Assembly (NCBI RefSeq): GCF_030035675.1
Contig: NC_084499.1
Coordinates: 16,874,239 to 16,938,238, forward strand
DNA length: 64,000 bases
Source: Rhineura floridana
Lineage: Eukaryota; Chordata; Lepidosauria; Squamata; Rhineuridae
Direction of reading: 5' to 3'
Numbering within the stretch: the first letter of the stretch is position 1; each line of letters begins with the position of its first letter. The notes beneath the pieces were generated by a model. The model was not told where the DNA came from. It did not search any database and saw nothing but the letters and a program-made list of their open reading frames with translations. Shown piece by piece: positions 1 to 10,949 of the stretch. The translations under genes were made by a program, and so were the position numbers.

Positions 1-594
1 CCTCTTGCTTGTCTGGATGGAGGACAGAGAAAGGGGGTGGGAGTGTGTGTGTAAAAATTAGCCTACGGTACCGAGATTAAATTTAGAGTCATTTCTCTGC
101 CCACATCTGTCTCTGGCCCTGCTCAGGCTGAAAAAGCCACCACCATCCACTTGAGCGTTTCCTTGTATGGAAAGGCACTACAACCCTCACCTTCACCAGC
201 TCCACAATGTCATTTCTTGTTACCTCATATTCCCAGTCCAGCATTTATTTTTATCTATATAGATAGATAGATAAATCTCACTTGAGCCTATTGGGGGGAC
301 AGGGCGGTGTGTTGGTGCTCTGTGTGTGGCTGGCCCACGATGCTCTCATGCAACCTTCAGGGGTCTTGGTGACTGGAGTGGAAGAGAAACTGTAGATGTG
401 ATATGGCAGCCACCAATTCTGGTCTCTTAGATCCCTCCACGTAACTCAGCAGTGGGCAAATTGCATCCCTAAGCCTAATTTTATGTGGGTAGCGAGGGGA
501 GAGGATGGGTGAGAGAGAGAGAAAAGGGGATTGCAAAGAGTGTGCGGGGCCACTGGCTCCTGCCAGATGCCCCCCCCAGCAGCAGAGGTGAAGG

Positions 595-712
595 TTCTTT
601 GGCCTTCCAGATGTTGCTGAACTACAACTCCCATCAGCCCCAGCAAGCACAGCCAATGACCAGAGGTGATGGGAGCTGTAGTTCAGCAACATCTGGAGGG
701 CTAACGGTTCCC
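595..712. mobile_element. Palindromic MITE, CTACAACTCCCATCA family
   Basis: Short foldback element with arms ending in CCAGATGTTGCTGAACTACA and its complement. The commonest small element here. Other copies are near 1548-1660, 14755-14865, 27122-27182, 29163-29250, 31872-31995, 32495-32620, 38755-38875, 39395-39455, 41677-41790, 46095-46240, 53240-53320 and 59222-59362. Confidence 0.8.
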
Positions 713-1547
713 CACGGCTGCCCCAGAGAATGCAAGCACTTGATGGGGGGAAGGGTTCAAATCCATGTACAAGGAGGGCTTTTCTCGTCAACAAACCCAG
801 CACCCTCATACTACATATTAAAATAGTGCTATGCTGTCCTCGCAAACATGATAATCTGACACATCAAACGTACAACCAGGCGTGCGCATTTGGCCTGAGA
901 GAAGTCATGTAGCTATGACGGCAAAACATAAAACAGTCCTTGGACTTTGTGCTTTGTTGTAAGGATTGTACGTGCTGGATGATCACATTTATGGGCAATA
1001 TAGCCCCCTAATGCAGTGATTGGGAAACCTGTGTCCCCGTCCCCAGATGTCACTGGGCTCCTGTCCAGCAGATACTGGTGTTGGCCATATTTGCTGGAGC
1101 TGTTAGAAGTTGGAAGGCATCAGATTCTAACAGATTGCTTTGGACTTGTGTCCTGTTCCAGTTTGCAGGCGCAGTAACAGTCTGTGTGGCCTGTTCTGTG
1201 CATAAAAATACTTGTCTTCCCCCCACACCTTGGCAGCATTGAGCTGCACAAATTAGCTTGGATCGCAAGTACACCTCGGTCAGGATCTGCTCAATCCACC
1301 TCTTTGCAAGACTCAGTTTGCACCCACAACTGGGTCCTCTTCCTGGGAGGAAACGAGGCCTAATGACAAGCCATTTCCACTGCCGTCCTTCTTGTGTCAT
1401 TGCTGAGACACAAAAAAGACTGTTCAGTAACAGGAGGTTGTTCTAGCTGTGTATATATCCCTTTATTTGAATTTAAACGCACTCTGGAACTGGAGGGGGG
1501 GGACCCCTTCCTGAATGTTCCACCCCTAGCAGAAAGCAAGCCTTAAA
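713..1547. other. No gene seen
   Basis: Unique-looking sequence with only short chance open frames. The stretch 151-594 before it is likewise empty apart from a short GATA tract near 259-275. Confidence 0.6.
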
Positions 1548-1660
1548 GCAGAGGGGGCTAATGTGTGGCCCTCCAACTGTTGCTGGACTACAGCTCCCAT
1601 CATCCCTAGCCATTGGCCATGAGGGCTGAGGCCAATGGGAGCTGGAGGATCACCTCCCCC

Positions 1661-2464
1661 CCACACTGCCTGCCCAGGACAGCCCGTCTGCTGGCCACAA
1701 AAAACCTCAGAGCCAAACTACCAGTGACATGCAATATGTCTTTGCATCTAAACAGCAGGTTTTTTTTGTTTTTTTAAAAAATGCAAATTGCAGGTGGAGG
1801 AGAGAGAATTCTTGGGATGGAAGGAAAATTGACTCTTCCCTCTGCTGCCTCCTGAGAAATAGCCTTCCTCTGAAGGTGCAATCTGCATTGGAGGGGGGTA
1901 ATAGGGGATTTCCCCCCAAGCAAATACTGCCTTTAGGGGGGATTTTCCTCATGGACAGGAAAGGGTTACATTCCTCCTGCCTGCCCCCCAAGTGATGCAA
2001 TTTGATTTTTAAAAGCAACAAAGCACTGCAGTTTAGATGCAAAAACTGCATTTAATCTTGTGTGCGTTTGGCCTCAAAACCACCAAGGGGCGGAAATCCT
2101 TCTGGTAGGCCCTGCCAGTGTCTTTTCAAGCACTGCAAATGAGCTGGCCTCGTTTAGGAAAAACGACATTTGGCTTCATCTGTATAATGTGAGCTTCCCG
2201 AGGGCAACAACTGAGTCTGGTCTCCCAGAGAGAGGAAGGCAAAAGCCGTAGCCTTTCTGGTTCACAGCTTCAGCATTGCAGTAGACTGTTCCCTGGCTGT
2301 CGAGTGCTCACTGTTGGCTGTGGCAGAGGCTTTTGGCACAGAGGAAGATGCCGGTTCAGCTCCACCTCTCCTGTTTGTTTCTCTTTACTCACTCAGCCAA
2401 ATTCAGAAGTGGAGAGTTGCACTCTCCACTGACGGAGGTGTTATACTTTTGAATATATGGAAAC
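1661..2464. other. No gene seen
   Basis: An antisense pair of short open frames (1707-2051) has low-complexity content and no recognisable family. Confidence 0.6.
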
Positions 2465-2615
2465 CGCAGGAGGGGAGAGTGCTGTTGCACTCAGGTCCTG
2501 CTTGTGGACTTCCCATAATGGGCATCTGGTTGGCCACTGTGAGAGCAGGATGCTGGACTGGATGGGCCCCCTTTGGCCTCATACAGCAGGCTCATCTTAG
2601 ATTCTTATGGTGTCC
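2465..2615 (+). mobile_element. CR1-like LINE 3' end, 5' truncated
   Basis: Contains the recurring 3' UTR block (GGCATCTGGTTGGCCACTGT, then GGATGCTGGACTGGATGGGC). Other short copies: 19676-19855 (+), 24265-24425 (-), 32395-32480 (+), 41325-41600 (-), 42962-43120 (-), 48225-48355 (+). Confidence 0.75.
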
Positions 2616-2945
2616 CTCCTGCCCACCCTGAATATAGGGACTCTGTGTCCTCCTTGTCCACATCCCTATTTAAAAGTCTGCAAGTAACTCTCAAGTTCAC
2701 ACTTCAGACCAGGGACAGCCCAATCCATTATGTTGCCTGGGGCGAAGATGTACCAAAATTGACCAGACTGGTGACGGCATAAAATCTTCCAGGGCACTTG
2801 AAGGCAGCAAGCTGGCTTCGGAAACGCAGGGCAGGCTGAGTGGCTCATACAGATCTGTCCTCCCGACACTTTGATGTCACTCCCTGGCCACCACCCCTCC
2901 CAGCATCGGCCGCCGCACTCTACCTAACGATAGGGCCAGCCCCTG

Positions 2946-3530
2946 TCACCCCCACCCCCAGAAGAACTGCCTGGTCCAGAAGGTGGAGAAGATGAGTAAC
3001 AAAGACACGCTTAAGATGACGGCCATCAGGTAGGTGAAAATACGAAGTTGGGGGTTGCAGCCGTGGAGCCAGAGCCGGGAGCGGTTGGGCAGTGTGGTAG
3101 TGGTGGTGGTGGCGGTCGCTGGGCGGACGGGCTCACGGTAGCTCTCGAGGCTGGGGTCTGTCACCGGGCCCAAGTCGAGGGTGTAGACCCTGGGCTGGCG
3201 CAGGAAGTACCTGCTCTTGCACTGCTCCTTCAGGCACAGCTGCCGACCTTCCAGGACGATGTGTTTGGGCTCCAAATGCAGCCGGCGCAAGACAGCATCG
3301 TCGGTGGGCAACTCGGTGACCGGCTGGTCAGAGGGAAGGACGGTAGGCTGGCGGCAGAGCGGGCACTGCAGGCGGTTCTGGGCGGGGGACACCAGGCTGA
3401 GGTGAGCCAGGCACTCGATGCAGAAGGAGTGTTGGCAGTGGAGGACCTTGGGGGTGCGGAAGGTGTTGTCGTAAGGGTTCCAGCAGACGGGGCAATCGGC
3501 TGCCAGTCCTTGGCTCTGCTTCTCAGCCAT
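2946..3530 (-). CDS. RNF183: RING finger protein 183 (E3 ubiquitin ligase), single coding exon
   Basis: A 194-residue membrane-anchored RING-type E3 ubiquitin ligase; human RNF183 has 192 residues. A C3HC4 RING lies near the N terminus, with C13, C16, C32, H34, C37, C40, C56 and C59 in the right spacing. It is followed by a conserved block containing RQPTVLPSDQPVTELPTDD and KSRYFLRQPRVYTLDLGP, almost as in human RNF183. A C-terminal membrane helix (about 170-191) ends in FWTRQFFWGWG. The chosen start is the ATG at 3530 (MAEKQSQG), which matches the family N terminus; the frame stays open upstream but has no earlier ATG. Residues about 142-150 hold a run of six threonines that looks lineage-specific. 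A run of ten C (minus strand) lies just upstream of the start. The known family role is ER/Golgi-associated ubiquitination, including stress signalling. A close RNF paralogue is the only serious alternative. Confidence 0.9.
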   Translation of the reverse strand: MAEKQSQGLAADCPVCWNPYDNTFRTPKVLHCQHSFCIECLAHLSLVSPAQNRLQCPLCRQPTVLPSDQPVTELPTDDAVLRRLHLEPKHIVLEGRQLCLKEQCKSRYFLRQPRVYTLDLGPVTDPSLESYREPVRPATATTTTTTLPNRSRLWLHGCNPQLRIFTYLMAVILSVSLLLIFSTFWTRQFFWGWG

Positions 3531-3764
3531 GTTGCGGTTGGGGGGGGGGGACCCAGCCTGCGGCAAAGCCTTTGCTACCTGGGGGACCCAGAAAAAGCAG
3601 GAGGTGGCTCAGCACATTTTTGTGCATACGGCACCATCACTGTACCATACACTTACAGCACAAGTCAATGAAAAGAGAGGTCCTTGGCCCAGAGCACGTG
3701 CAATATGAAGTTTGGCAGGGAATGAACTCTTACAGTTGGAAAGAGACATAGGCCTCCACATCCG

Positions 3765-4040
3765 CAATATACATTTAAAGCTCTGCTATCCACTTTAGCA
3801 ATCATGGCTCCCCCTCCAAAAAAAAAAATTCTGGGTACTGTCGTTCGTTAAGGGCACTCTCAGAGGGCAATTCCCAGAGTTGGTTTAATAATCAACCCCT
3901 CTTTCCAGGGAACTCGGAGTTGTAGCTCTGCGAGGAGAAGAGGGGTTTCCAAACTACAGTTCCCAGAATGCTTTGGGGGAAGTCATGACTCTGAAGTGGT
4001 ATGATACTGCTTTAAATGTATAGTGCAGCGGGGGGCCACA
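3765..4040. mobile_element. Palindromic MITE, CCTGGGAACTGTAG family
   Basis: Foldback element with ends like GTATGATACTGCTTTAAATG and arms carrying TCTGGGAATTGTAGCTCTG-type sequence. Other copies: 9672-9835, 18425-18600, 21085-21465, 28690-28800 with 29030-29085, 29425-29755, 30810-31285 (disrupted), 31605-31765, 32055-32255, 32980-33195, 50530-50650, 59765-59945. Confidence 0.8.
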
Positions 4041-4654
4041 TACTGCAAGGCTGGCAAGGATAAATGTCATCTACTACTCTTTGGTCTGAAGGTCTCGTTG
4101 CCCTTTCTACATTTGCACGCATGGCTTATAATCGTCAATCTCATTTAGATACCGTTTGGGCATACGGATTATTCTCTGGTGGGTCCTGTTCTCCTGGCAT
4201 CTGGGAGGCTACATCTGTACCATGTTTGAGATGCTTTACTGAGAAAGTATGTTTTTTGTCTAGACATTTCACCATGTTTTATAACCCTGGAGGGTTTTTT
4301 GTTGTTACTACTTTACCTGCTATTTGTATTATTTTTATTTATGTGCTTTAGAGCGTTTGACTCCCGTTTGTAAATGGCTTTGAAATATTTTTAATATCCA
4401 ATAAATAAAATAGTTGGGCATAGAATTTGGGTATAGATTTTCACTTTAAAAAGCAGTAACAATGGCATGTTTCTAGCCCCTATGGTTTTGAAAACTTGTT
4501 TGTGTCACGGATTTCACAAGAAGCTTGGGTCAATCTATATGATTCTTCCCTCCCCGTTCCCCTGACTATCCTAAAGTCACCAAGTAATCTTTGCACCAGA
4601 GTGGGGATTTGAATGTGGCTCTGGCCAGTCCTAATCCAACACACTCTAAGCCAG

Positions 4655-4990
4655 GAGTAGCCAATGCTATGCTGTCTGGCTCTTTTGGACTACAACTCCC
4701 ATCATGCAACTTTCCTCAGGACCATACGCACAAGCCCGTTGAATGCTCTTAAGGCTGCACTCCTGCAGGTGCTGACTTGGAAGTAAGCCCCACAGAACTT
4801 CAGAGGGAGCATGCATGGGACTATGCAATATAGCCATGGCTTCACCAGGAGTGCTGCTGCCCGTCTGTGCAGACAGTACTGAGCTAGGTGGACCAATGCT
4901 CTGCTATATAGTCAGAGCATTGGTCCACCTAGCTCAGTACTGTCTAAGCATGGCCATGCTGGCTGGGGCTGATGGGAGCTGTAGTTCAAA
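4655..4990. mobile_element. Palindromic CTACAACTCCCATCA MITE split by the SINE hairpin
   Basis: Left arm about 4655-4706 and right arm about 4945-4990 of the palindromic family flank unrelated sequence that includes the 33-bp hairpin. Confidence 0.55.
4871..4945. repeat. Perfect 33-bp inverted repeat with 9-base loop
   Basis: Arms 4871-4903 and 4913-4945 are exact reverse complements around a loop at 4904-4912. The arm sequence matches the 3' part of the Ala-tRNA-like SINE seen elsewhere in the window (ACTGAGCTAGATGGACCA). Confidence 0.95.
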
Positions 4991-5590
4991 AAAGTAACTT
5001 TTCCAAGCTCTGCTATAGTATAAAAGCAGCTTTGTTCTCCACCCACCCACCCCCTGCAAAAACTAACAGCACACCAAAAAAAGACTTACCATGCAAAGTA
5101 GGAGATGCAGGTGCTATGGCCTCAATAGGGTTCAAACGAGGAGCACCGTTGTTTTGCACACCTGCAGGAAGTGAGTAGCACACCTTGCCAGCTGCTGCTC
5201 CATTCTTTTTCTTTTTTACGAGGGAAAGCAAGGGCAGGTTGCAGCCGGATGCGAGCTGGTCCAAGGCAGAGAGGAAGACCGCAAGGGCAGGGAGCGTATC
5301 CAGAAAGACGCTTCCTTCGCCCGCACTGCTGCATCGAGGGTGTTTGCTCTTCTCCCATTCTCAGGGGACTTTGTCCCTTATGATGGAGAGCTCAGCATTT
5401 CCCTCCGTCAGGTTGGTAGGCAGCTGTTGTTTACTACCAGGACCAGCCAGTCAAGGAGAGAGAACGAGGGGGGGGGAGGAGGTGAGGCGCAAGCTGCCTT
5501 GGCGATCAGGAAGGCCCTACCTTGCCCAAGGTGACCTCCTCCAAGGGATGGGTGAGAAATTCGATCCAGTTTGCATTTCAAGAATTATCA
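4991..5590. other. No gene seen
   Basis: Overlapping short frames on both strands (5013-5676) show no domain and are disrupted by G-runs. 4041-4650 is likewise empty, AT-rich near 4380-4410 with AATAAA. Confidence 0.55.
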
Positions 5591-5724
5591 TCATCATCAT
5601 CATCTTTATTTATACCCCACCCTTTTTCCAAAACTGGAACTCAGGGCAGCTTACAACTAAAAAAGGGTACATATAATTTGGACATATAAAAATCTACATT
5701 TAAAACAGAATTATTTTAAGGCTC

Positions 5725-6062
5725 TATCCAATTTGCACTTTCCGAAACAATCTGAGAACTGAAATGCATCCTTCAGGATTCGCACTTATTCGAACGTTGC
5801 AGTGCAGTTCGCCAAGTGAACAACGTTTACAAAAATGCATGTGTTAGGGGGAAAGTGCATCACAATGGACATACGAGTGAAAATGACGTGCAAATATGCA
5901 TTCTGTTTGATGAGAAACGGCTTGCAAGAGTGCAGACGTTCGTCAAAACTGGCCACAAAAATGTGTTTGTCCGGAGAACTTCGCACTAAAATGCTGGGGA
6001 ATTCTCATGACGATTTTCACAAATTGCTGCAGAAATGTGGAGAGATGAATTTAACGGAGAAA
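5725..6062 (-). mobile_element. TAGGGATGG hAT-like MITE with iterated core, truncated
   Basis: Reverse-orientation copy of the family described at 26511-26951. Shows repeated CATTTTTG-type motifs and the conserved end AAATTCGAT...GAAACAATCTGAGAAC. Confidence 0.75.
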
Positions 6063-6349
6063 ACCGAAGCTGACCGCTACCGCCGTTGCTTTTGGGGTTG
6101 CTTGCTTTGGGAACATTGGAGAATTAATAAGCCTTCTGTACATGCTCCAGGATACTTTGCCCTAAAATCCCAGCACAATTCTCAGAGAAATGCTGCTGCC
6201 TGAGGTCAAGGACAAGATGGTATCCGCCCCCAACCCCCAATCTGCAGTTCTATGTACTGAAGCCAACTGGACATGGAGCTGAATCTTATTTCTGCGGTGG
6301 TGATGACTCAGCATCACCCTACCACACCTGAAGGCAGCAGCCTAACTTA

Positions 6350-6667
6350 AGGCAGGGATGGGGAGCCTCAGGCCCCTGAGGGCTAAATGCGGCCCTCCAG
6401 GCCACTCTACCTGGCCCTCGGGACTCTCCTCAGGTTGCACACCCTCCTGAGCCACGCCTCTCACCAACCCTGTTTTCCATCCGTCTTCAGGTGTTTTTGC
6501 CTGGCTTTGAGCTCTGAGAATGATTCTTCCTTGCTTGGATGAAGGACAGAGAGGGATGTCACTGGATGCATATCCTGATGCGTATCAAAGCATTTAATGC
6601 TTTGTCCAGTTTTGCATCCGGCCCTGGCCACCACTAGCATGTGGCCCCCAGAGGGCTGGCCAGAAGA
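6350..6667. mobile_element. hAT-like MITE, GGGGAGCCTCAGGCC family
   Basis: Begins GGGATGGGGAGCCTCAGGCC and ends GTGGCCCCCAGAGGGC. A piece with CTGGATGGAGGACAGAGA at the left window edge (1-150) and a short piece at 63668-63735, just outside an ADAMTS13 exon, look related. Confidence 0.6.
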
Positions 6668-6832
6668 GAAAAGAGCATCTGCTTTGCACGCAGAAGGTCC
6701 CAGCTACAATTGCTGGCATCTCCATGTTGAGCCAGGAGAGACCCCAGTCTGAAACCCAGGAGAGCAGCTGCCAGTCAGTGTAGACAATATGGAGCTAGAT
6801 GGGCCAACGGCACGACTCTGTAGAAGGCAAGG
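6668..6832 (+). mobile_element. Ala-tRNA-like SINE copy
   Basis: GCATCTGCTTTGCACGCAGA, then GGTCCCAGCTACAATTGCTG and GCATCTCC resemble tRNA-Ala boxes A and B; the body is GAGCAGCTGCCAGTCAGTGT, then GAGCTAGATGGGCCAA. Confidence 0.75.
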
Positions 6833-7884
6833 TATTTTTCAGCTAATCGTTGTGTGTCCAAATGGAACCCCAGTCCTAGCTTTTGGACACCCAGTGGACA
6901 CAAACAGAGTGACAAAATTTAATCAGTGAACCAAGAACACAAATTCATATGGGAAGCCACTGACTAGAGGTATGCATGTTTTGTGAAATTGAATAGAAAC
7001 AGTAGAACATGGGGGCACATTACACAATAATTTTTTAGGCTTATTACAAACCACCAGTCTTTCTAGAGAAACTGAACAAAATCTCTCCCCCCATACACTG
7101 TGATGTGTGGTTTTCTGTATCTTCGTTTTTTGGCTTGGGTAAGAATTCTGCTACAAGAAGGCATGGATCATAATTTGTATTTGCTGGTGGGTGGGCAGGT
7201 TAGTAAGAATTATGCTATTTTGACCTGTGGACATGATTCCAAAGAGAATTGGGCTTACACTCACACCGAACACATTTGCCCTTTTATACAACCGAAAATA
7301 ATCAGATTAGGCATTGACACGGACAAAAAAAATAGCAATGTTTCATTGATGCTAGAAAGGTTTGCACTGATCCAGCTTGTTCAGGATTGCACCCTCCCGT
7401 CCTCAACTCCTTGGAGACTTTCTCCCATGTGCCTTATTAAAAAAAAAAGTTAAGGTTAATCTGAGGGCTCCTAGAGTAGGTTGGCCTGACGCGTTTCCAC
7501 CTTTTGGTTGTCTTCATTGGCCAAATGAGCGAAATCCAATTTTTATTTATTTATAAGCATATTTGTATACTGCTATTTCACACACAAAAACAAAACACAG
7601 TAAAAACAAAGGTCAACTACTGAAAAATGGCTTTAATATAGAAATTCTTAACCGGAGCATAAATCAGTCTTGTTCAAATAAAGGATTCTATCAATCAGCA
7701 TTAGTAAATAGTCCCAGTGCGGAGATCCAAATAAAAATGATTTTCAAATAACATGAAGCCTTGGAACAATTACTTTCATTTTAAGACATGCCTTCCAGAC
7801 TCCCCAGTAATTGTGTGGCCCCACCAAAGATTAATCGGAAAGTAGCCCCTTCTGAGAACATTCACACACCAGACAGTCGCTACT
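6833..7884. other. 3' flank of the 8122-9006 gene, no second gene seen
   Basis: Probably 3' UTR and flank of the minus-strand gene. The 117-residue plus frame at 7100-7453 lacks family features. Confidence 0.5.
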
Positions 7885-7896
7885 TAGCAAACAAAA

Positions 7897-8122
7897 TGTA
7901 ATTGGACTGCCTTCAAGTTGATCCCGACTTATGGCGACCCTACGAATAGGATTTTCATGGTAAGCGGTATTCAGAGGTGGTTTTACCATTGCCTTCTTCT
8001 GAGGCTGGGAGGCAGTGACTGGCCCATGGTCACCCAGTGAGCTTCATGGCTGTGTGGGGATTCGAACCCTGGTCTTCCAGGTCATAGTCCAACACTCTAA
8101 CCACTATGCCACACTGGCTCTC
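7897..8122 (-). mobile_element. Sauria-type SINE (tRNA head, BovB-like tail)
   Basis: Full-length copy. Head (GAGCCAGTGTGGCATAGTGG on the minus strand) lies at 8122, and the tail with the AAGTCGGGATCAACTTGAAG block at 7910-7935. 12-bp target-site duplications at 7885-7896 and 8123-8134 differ by one base. The insertion is at the stop codon of the 8122-9006 gene. Confidence 0.9.
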
Positions 8123-9006
8123 TAGCAGACAAAACCACCTTCCAAATACTGTTCAGACCTTACGAGGAGGACAAACAAGCTGCCGTTGGTGGTCATCAAT
8201 TTATCTGGTATCTTATCAGCAAGCAGAATGGCGTTCACAATATCAGACATGAAGGGAAGCGTCAAGTCTTGGAGAAGGAACATTTCCCGAGCCTGTTCTG
8301 TACCATTCAACAACATAGCAAGATTGATCTTGGCAGCCAACCATTTTCCATCCAAGGAGAGTTTTGTGGACACCATAATTCCATACGGAACAAGACTCTG
8401 ACCCACATAAATCTCAGCCGTGGAGATATCGCAGGTCCTATTTTCTAGGATGTCCCTCCAAGAAAGACAGGTGCTCCTTTGCTCGAGATAGCGAACTCTC
8501 ACGGCATGTACCTCTGTCAGGAATGAAAGAGTTGCTTTTGTGAGGCACAATAGAGTACCACTTGCATCACCCAGCCCAACAGCAACCAGGATCCGAAGCT
8601 TGCCGGGATGAGTCCCTCCTGGCTGGCCGTGCATGTATTGCTGAAGAGTCTGCCATGTGGTTTCTGGCTGGTTTGGGAAGAGACGGCAAAGGGTCCAAAG
8701 GCTGCTTTTTGTTGGACAAGCCTTGCTGGGACTCACAGCCCTGTAGTCACCCAAAGGTAAGCAGCTGTTTCTGTGATGAAGCAAGATCAGAGAGACGAAA
8801 AACACAAGGGCCAGAAAGGCAGCGAGGGAAACAGAAGGGATGAAATCTGAATCCAGCTGATCTGTAGAAGGGTCTTCTGAGGATGCAGAAGCAGCTGACA
8901 TTTCCCTGGCCTCCACCTCCACATACTTCCAGGACTCAGAGCAAGGTTCTTCTGGGGAATTGTTACAGTCCAAGTGGCTCTCCTCATCTTTCCGCTCCTC
9001 TTGCAT
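8122..9006 (-). CDS. Unrecognised single-pass membrane protein, 294 residues
   Basis: I do not recognise this protein. It has an acidic hydrophilic N terminus (1-56), one strong membrane helix at about 59-77 (SVSLAAFLALVFFVSLILL), and a C-terminal domain of about 215 residues ending in Cys. N-glycosylation sequons at N189 (NRT), N234 (NGT) and N274 (NGS) all fall after the helix, so I infer a type II protein with a luminal or extracellular C-terminal domain. That layout, and a segment near 138-165 (RILVAVGLGDASGTLLCL), faintly recall torsin-1A-interacting proteins, but I would not assign it. The ATG at 9006 has a purine at -3. A good splice acceptor (pyrimidine tract then AG at 9018-9019) lies 11 bases upstream and the frame stays open to it, so a 5' exon exists and could add residues. 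A Sauria-type SINE sits directly after the last sense codon and supplies the third base of the stop. Confidence 0.6.
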   Translation of the reverse strand: MQEERKDEESHLDCNNSPEEPCSESWKYVEVEAREMSAASASSEDPSTDQLDSDFIPSVSLAAFLALVFFVSLILLHHRNSCLPLGDYRAVSPSKACPTKSSLWTLCRLFPNQPETTWQTLQQYMHGQPGGTHPGKLRILVAVGLGDASGTLLCLTKATLSFLTEVHAVRVRYLEQRSTCLSWRDILENRTCDISTAEIYVGQSLVPYGIMVSTKLSLDGKWLAAKINLAMLLNGTEQAREMFLLQDLTLPFMSDIVNAILLADKIPDKLMTTNGSLFVLLVRSEQYLEGGFVC

Positions 9007-9189
9007 CTCTCGGTCTTCTAGTGTACAAAGAGGAAAGAAAGACAGATCATCAAAAGCAGGATCTTTAATTTAAAGCAAAAGATTTAAAGCCAGAGCCCTG
9101 AAATGAGAGCATGGCTGTACCACTTCAGACTGGAGACAAAGGATAGGTTCTGTTTTGAAACGCTCAACCCCAGTGATGTCCTGAGCCTG

Positions 9190-9480
9190 ACTCTGGATGG
9201 AAGACTCACAAAGTTCCATTGCCACGCGCAAGGTTCTGGTTTTGGTGTACAGAGCCCTATATAGCTTAGGACCAGGATACCTGAAAGACCGTCTTACCCC
9301 TTATATACCCAGTCTATCACTGTGCTCAAGATTTTTCTGCCCACTTAAGATCTCCCCTGATCTGGCTGATACACTTCCCTCCCTCTCGTGCAAGGATGGT
9401 GCCATTTTTGGCTATGTAAGGGTCGGCACTCTCCTCTGGACTTCAGAAATGGTGGGGAATGGTGTGTTTTGTGTGAGCTC
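9190..9480 (+). mobile_element. L2-like LINE fragment
   Basis: Encodes a decayed stretch resembling VLVLVYRALYSLGPGYLKDR, the same reverse-transcriptase tail as at 43340. Confidence 0.6.
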
Positions 9481-9852
9481 TTAAAAAATCCTGGCCTGGC
9501 AGTTTTTATAGGAGAACCTCAAAGGAAGGTGCAATTCAATCTGCAAAGCTATCAGTAAACCTCAGCTGCTCAAGCAGGGTGGGGCACAGTAGGTTAAATG
9601 GACGCATTAACTAGTAGCAGGCAACATGAAAAGCTCTCTACTAAGTTTCCATTTCTGCCAGTGTCTTAAACCACACATTTAAAGCATTTTATTTTCCCTT
9701 AAGAATCCTGGGAACTGTAGTTATTACCCCTCACAGAGCTGAAATTCCCAGCATCCTTAACAAATGACAGGTCCCAGGATTCTTTTTCTGGGGGAGGGGG
9801 AAGTCATGTGCTTTAAATGTATGGCAAGTACACAGCCTCAATTGAAAAAAAA

Positions 9853-10062
9853 GAAATGGACTGCCTTCAAGTCGATCCCGACTTATGGCAACCCTACGAA
9901 TAGGGTTTTAATGGTAAGTGGTATTCAGAGGTGGTTTACCATTGCCTTCTTCTGAGGCTGAGAGGCAGTGACTGGCCCAAGGTCACCCAGTGAGCTTCAT
10001 GTCTGTGTGGGGATTCGAACCCTGGTCTCCCAAGTCGTAGTCCAACAGCTTAACCACTAGAT
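9853..10062 (-). mobile_element. Sauria-type SINE
   Basis: Same family as 7897-8122, close to full length, with the head slightly truncated near 10062. Confidence 0.85.
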
Positions 10063-10612
10063 CACTTTAAAGCCAACATTAATTAAGACCTGGTCTGTAG
10101 TAACAAGAAATGGTGCATACTATACTGTATTTTAAAATTGCTATCACCTGCCCTGGGGCCTTATGGTGATGGGCAGGGAAACAAACTATGATTGTTGTTG
10201 TTGTTATTATTACAGCAACAATAACAATAATAGATTCCTAGGGTGTAGAGGAGACTGAACTAATTCAGGTTACAGATGGGGGGGAGGCATTTTTACTCTC
10301 TCATATTAAAAATAATAAAGAGGCAAGGCTTAAGCCCAGCCCACTCCCCGGTATGTTAGATTTCTGCTTGCAGGGAGAACAAACTCAATTTCATATAACA
10401 TATGCAAGTTCATATAATAATGCTTGACATGTTTATAGAATTTTTCAAGCACTCAAAGCACTTTGCCCAGATCATCTAACTGCAATCCGTACCACGGCCC
10501 TGTAAGGGTAAGCCAGTTTTATTTACCACCACCCCAATGCCGCAGAGTCAGAGCATGGCTCGCCTAAGACTGCCTTGCCCTGTCTAATATTAGGAATGAC
10601 CCTGAAAATGAT

Positions 10613-10760
<148 letters not shown>

Positions 10761-10949
10761 ATCCTGGGCCTCAGAAGACAAATCTGGAATCTTGATAATA
10801 AGGTTGCTGACATAATAAGGTTGCCAGCACAGGTGTGTGGAGGGGAGTCTGACACTTTCATTTACAGAAATCATGCCGCCTAGCTTTTTATGACACGGAT
10901 ATAAGGGTTGTAAGCATTTTTACCCACCCAGCAAATGACTGGGAAGGGC

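Noticed and set aside
3048-3671. 207-codon plus-strand open frame over RNF183
   Set aside because: Antisense shadow of a GC-rich conserved minus-strand gene; glycine-rich with no domain.
5013-5676. Overlapping open frames on both strands
   Set aside because: Low complexity, no homologous pattern, no splice logic.
7100-7453. 117-codon open frame
   Set aside because: No family features, no good splice or start context, lies in a 3' flank.
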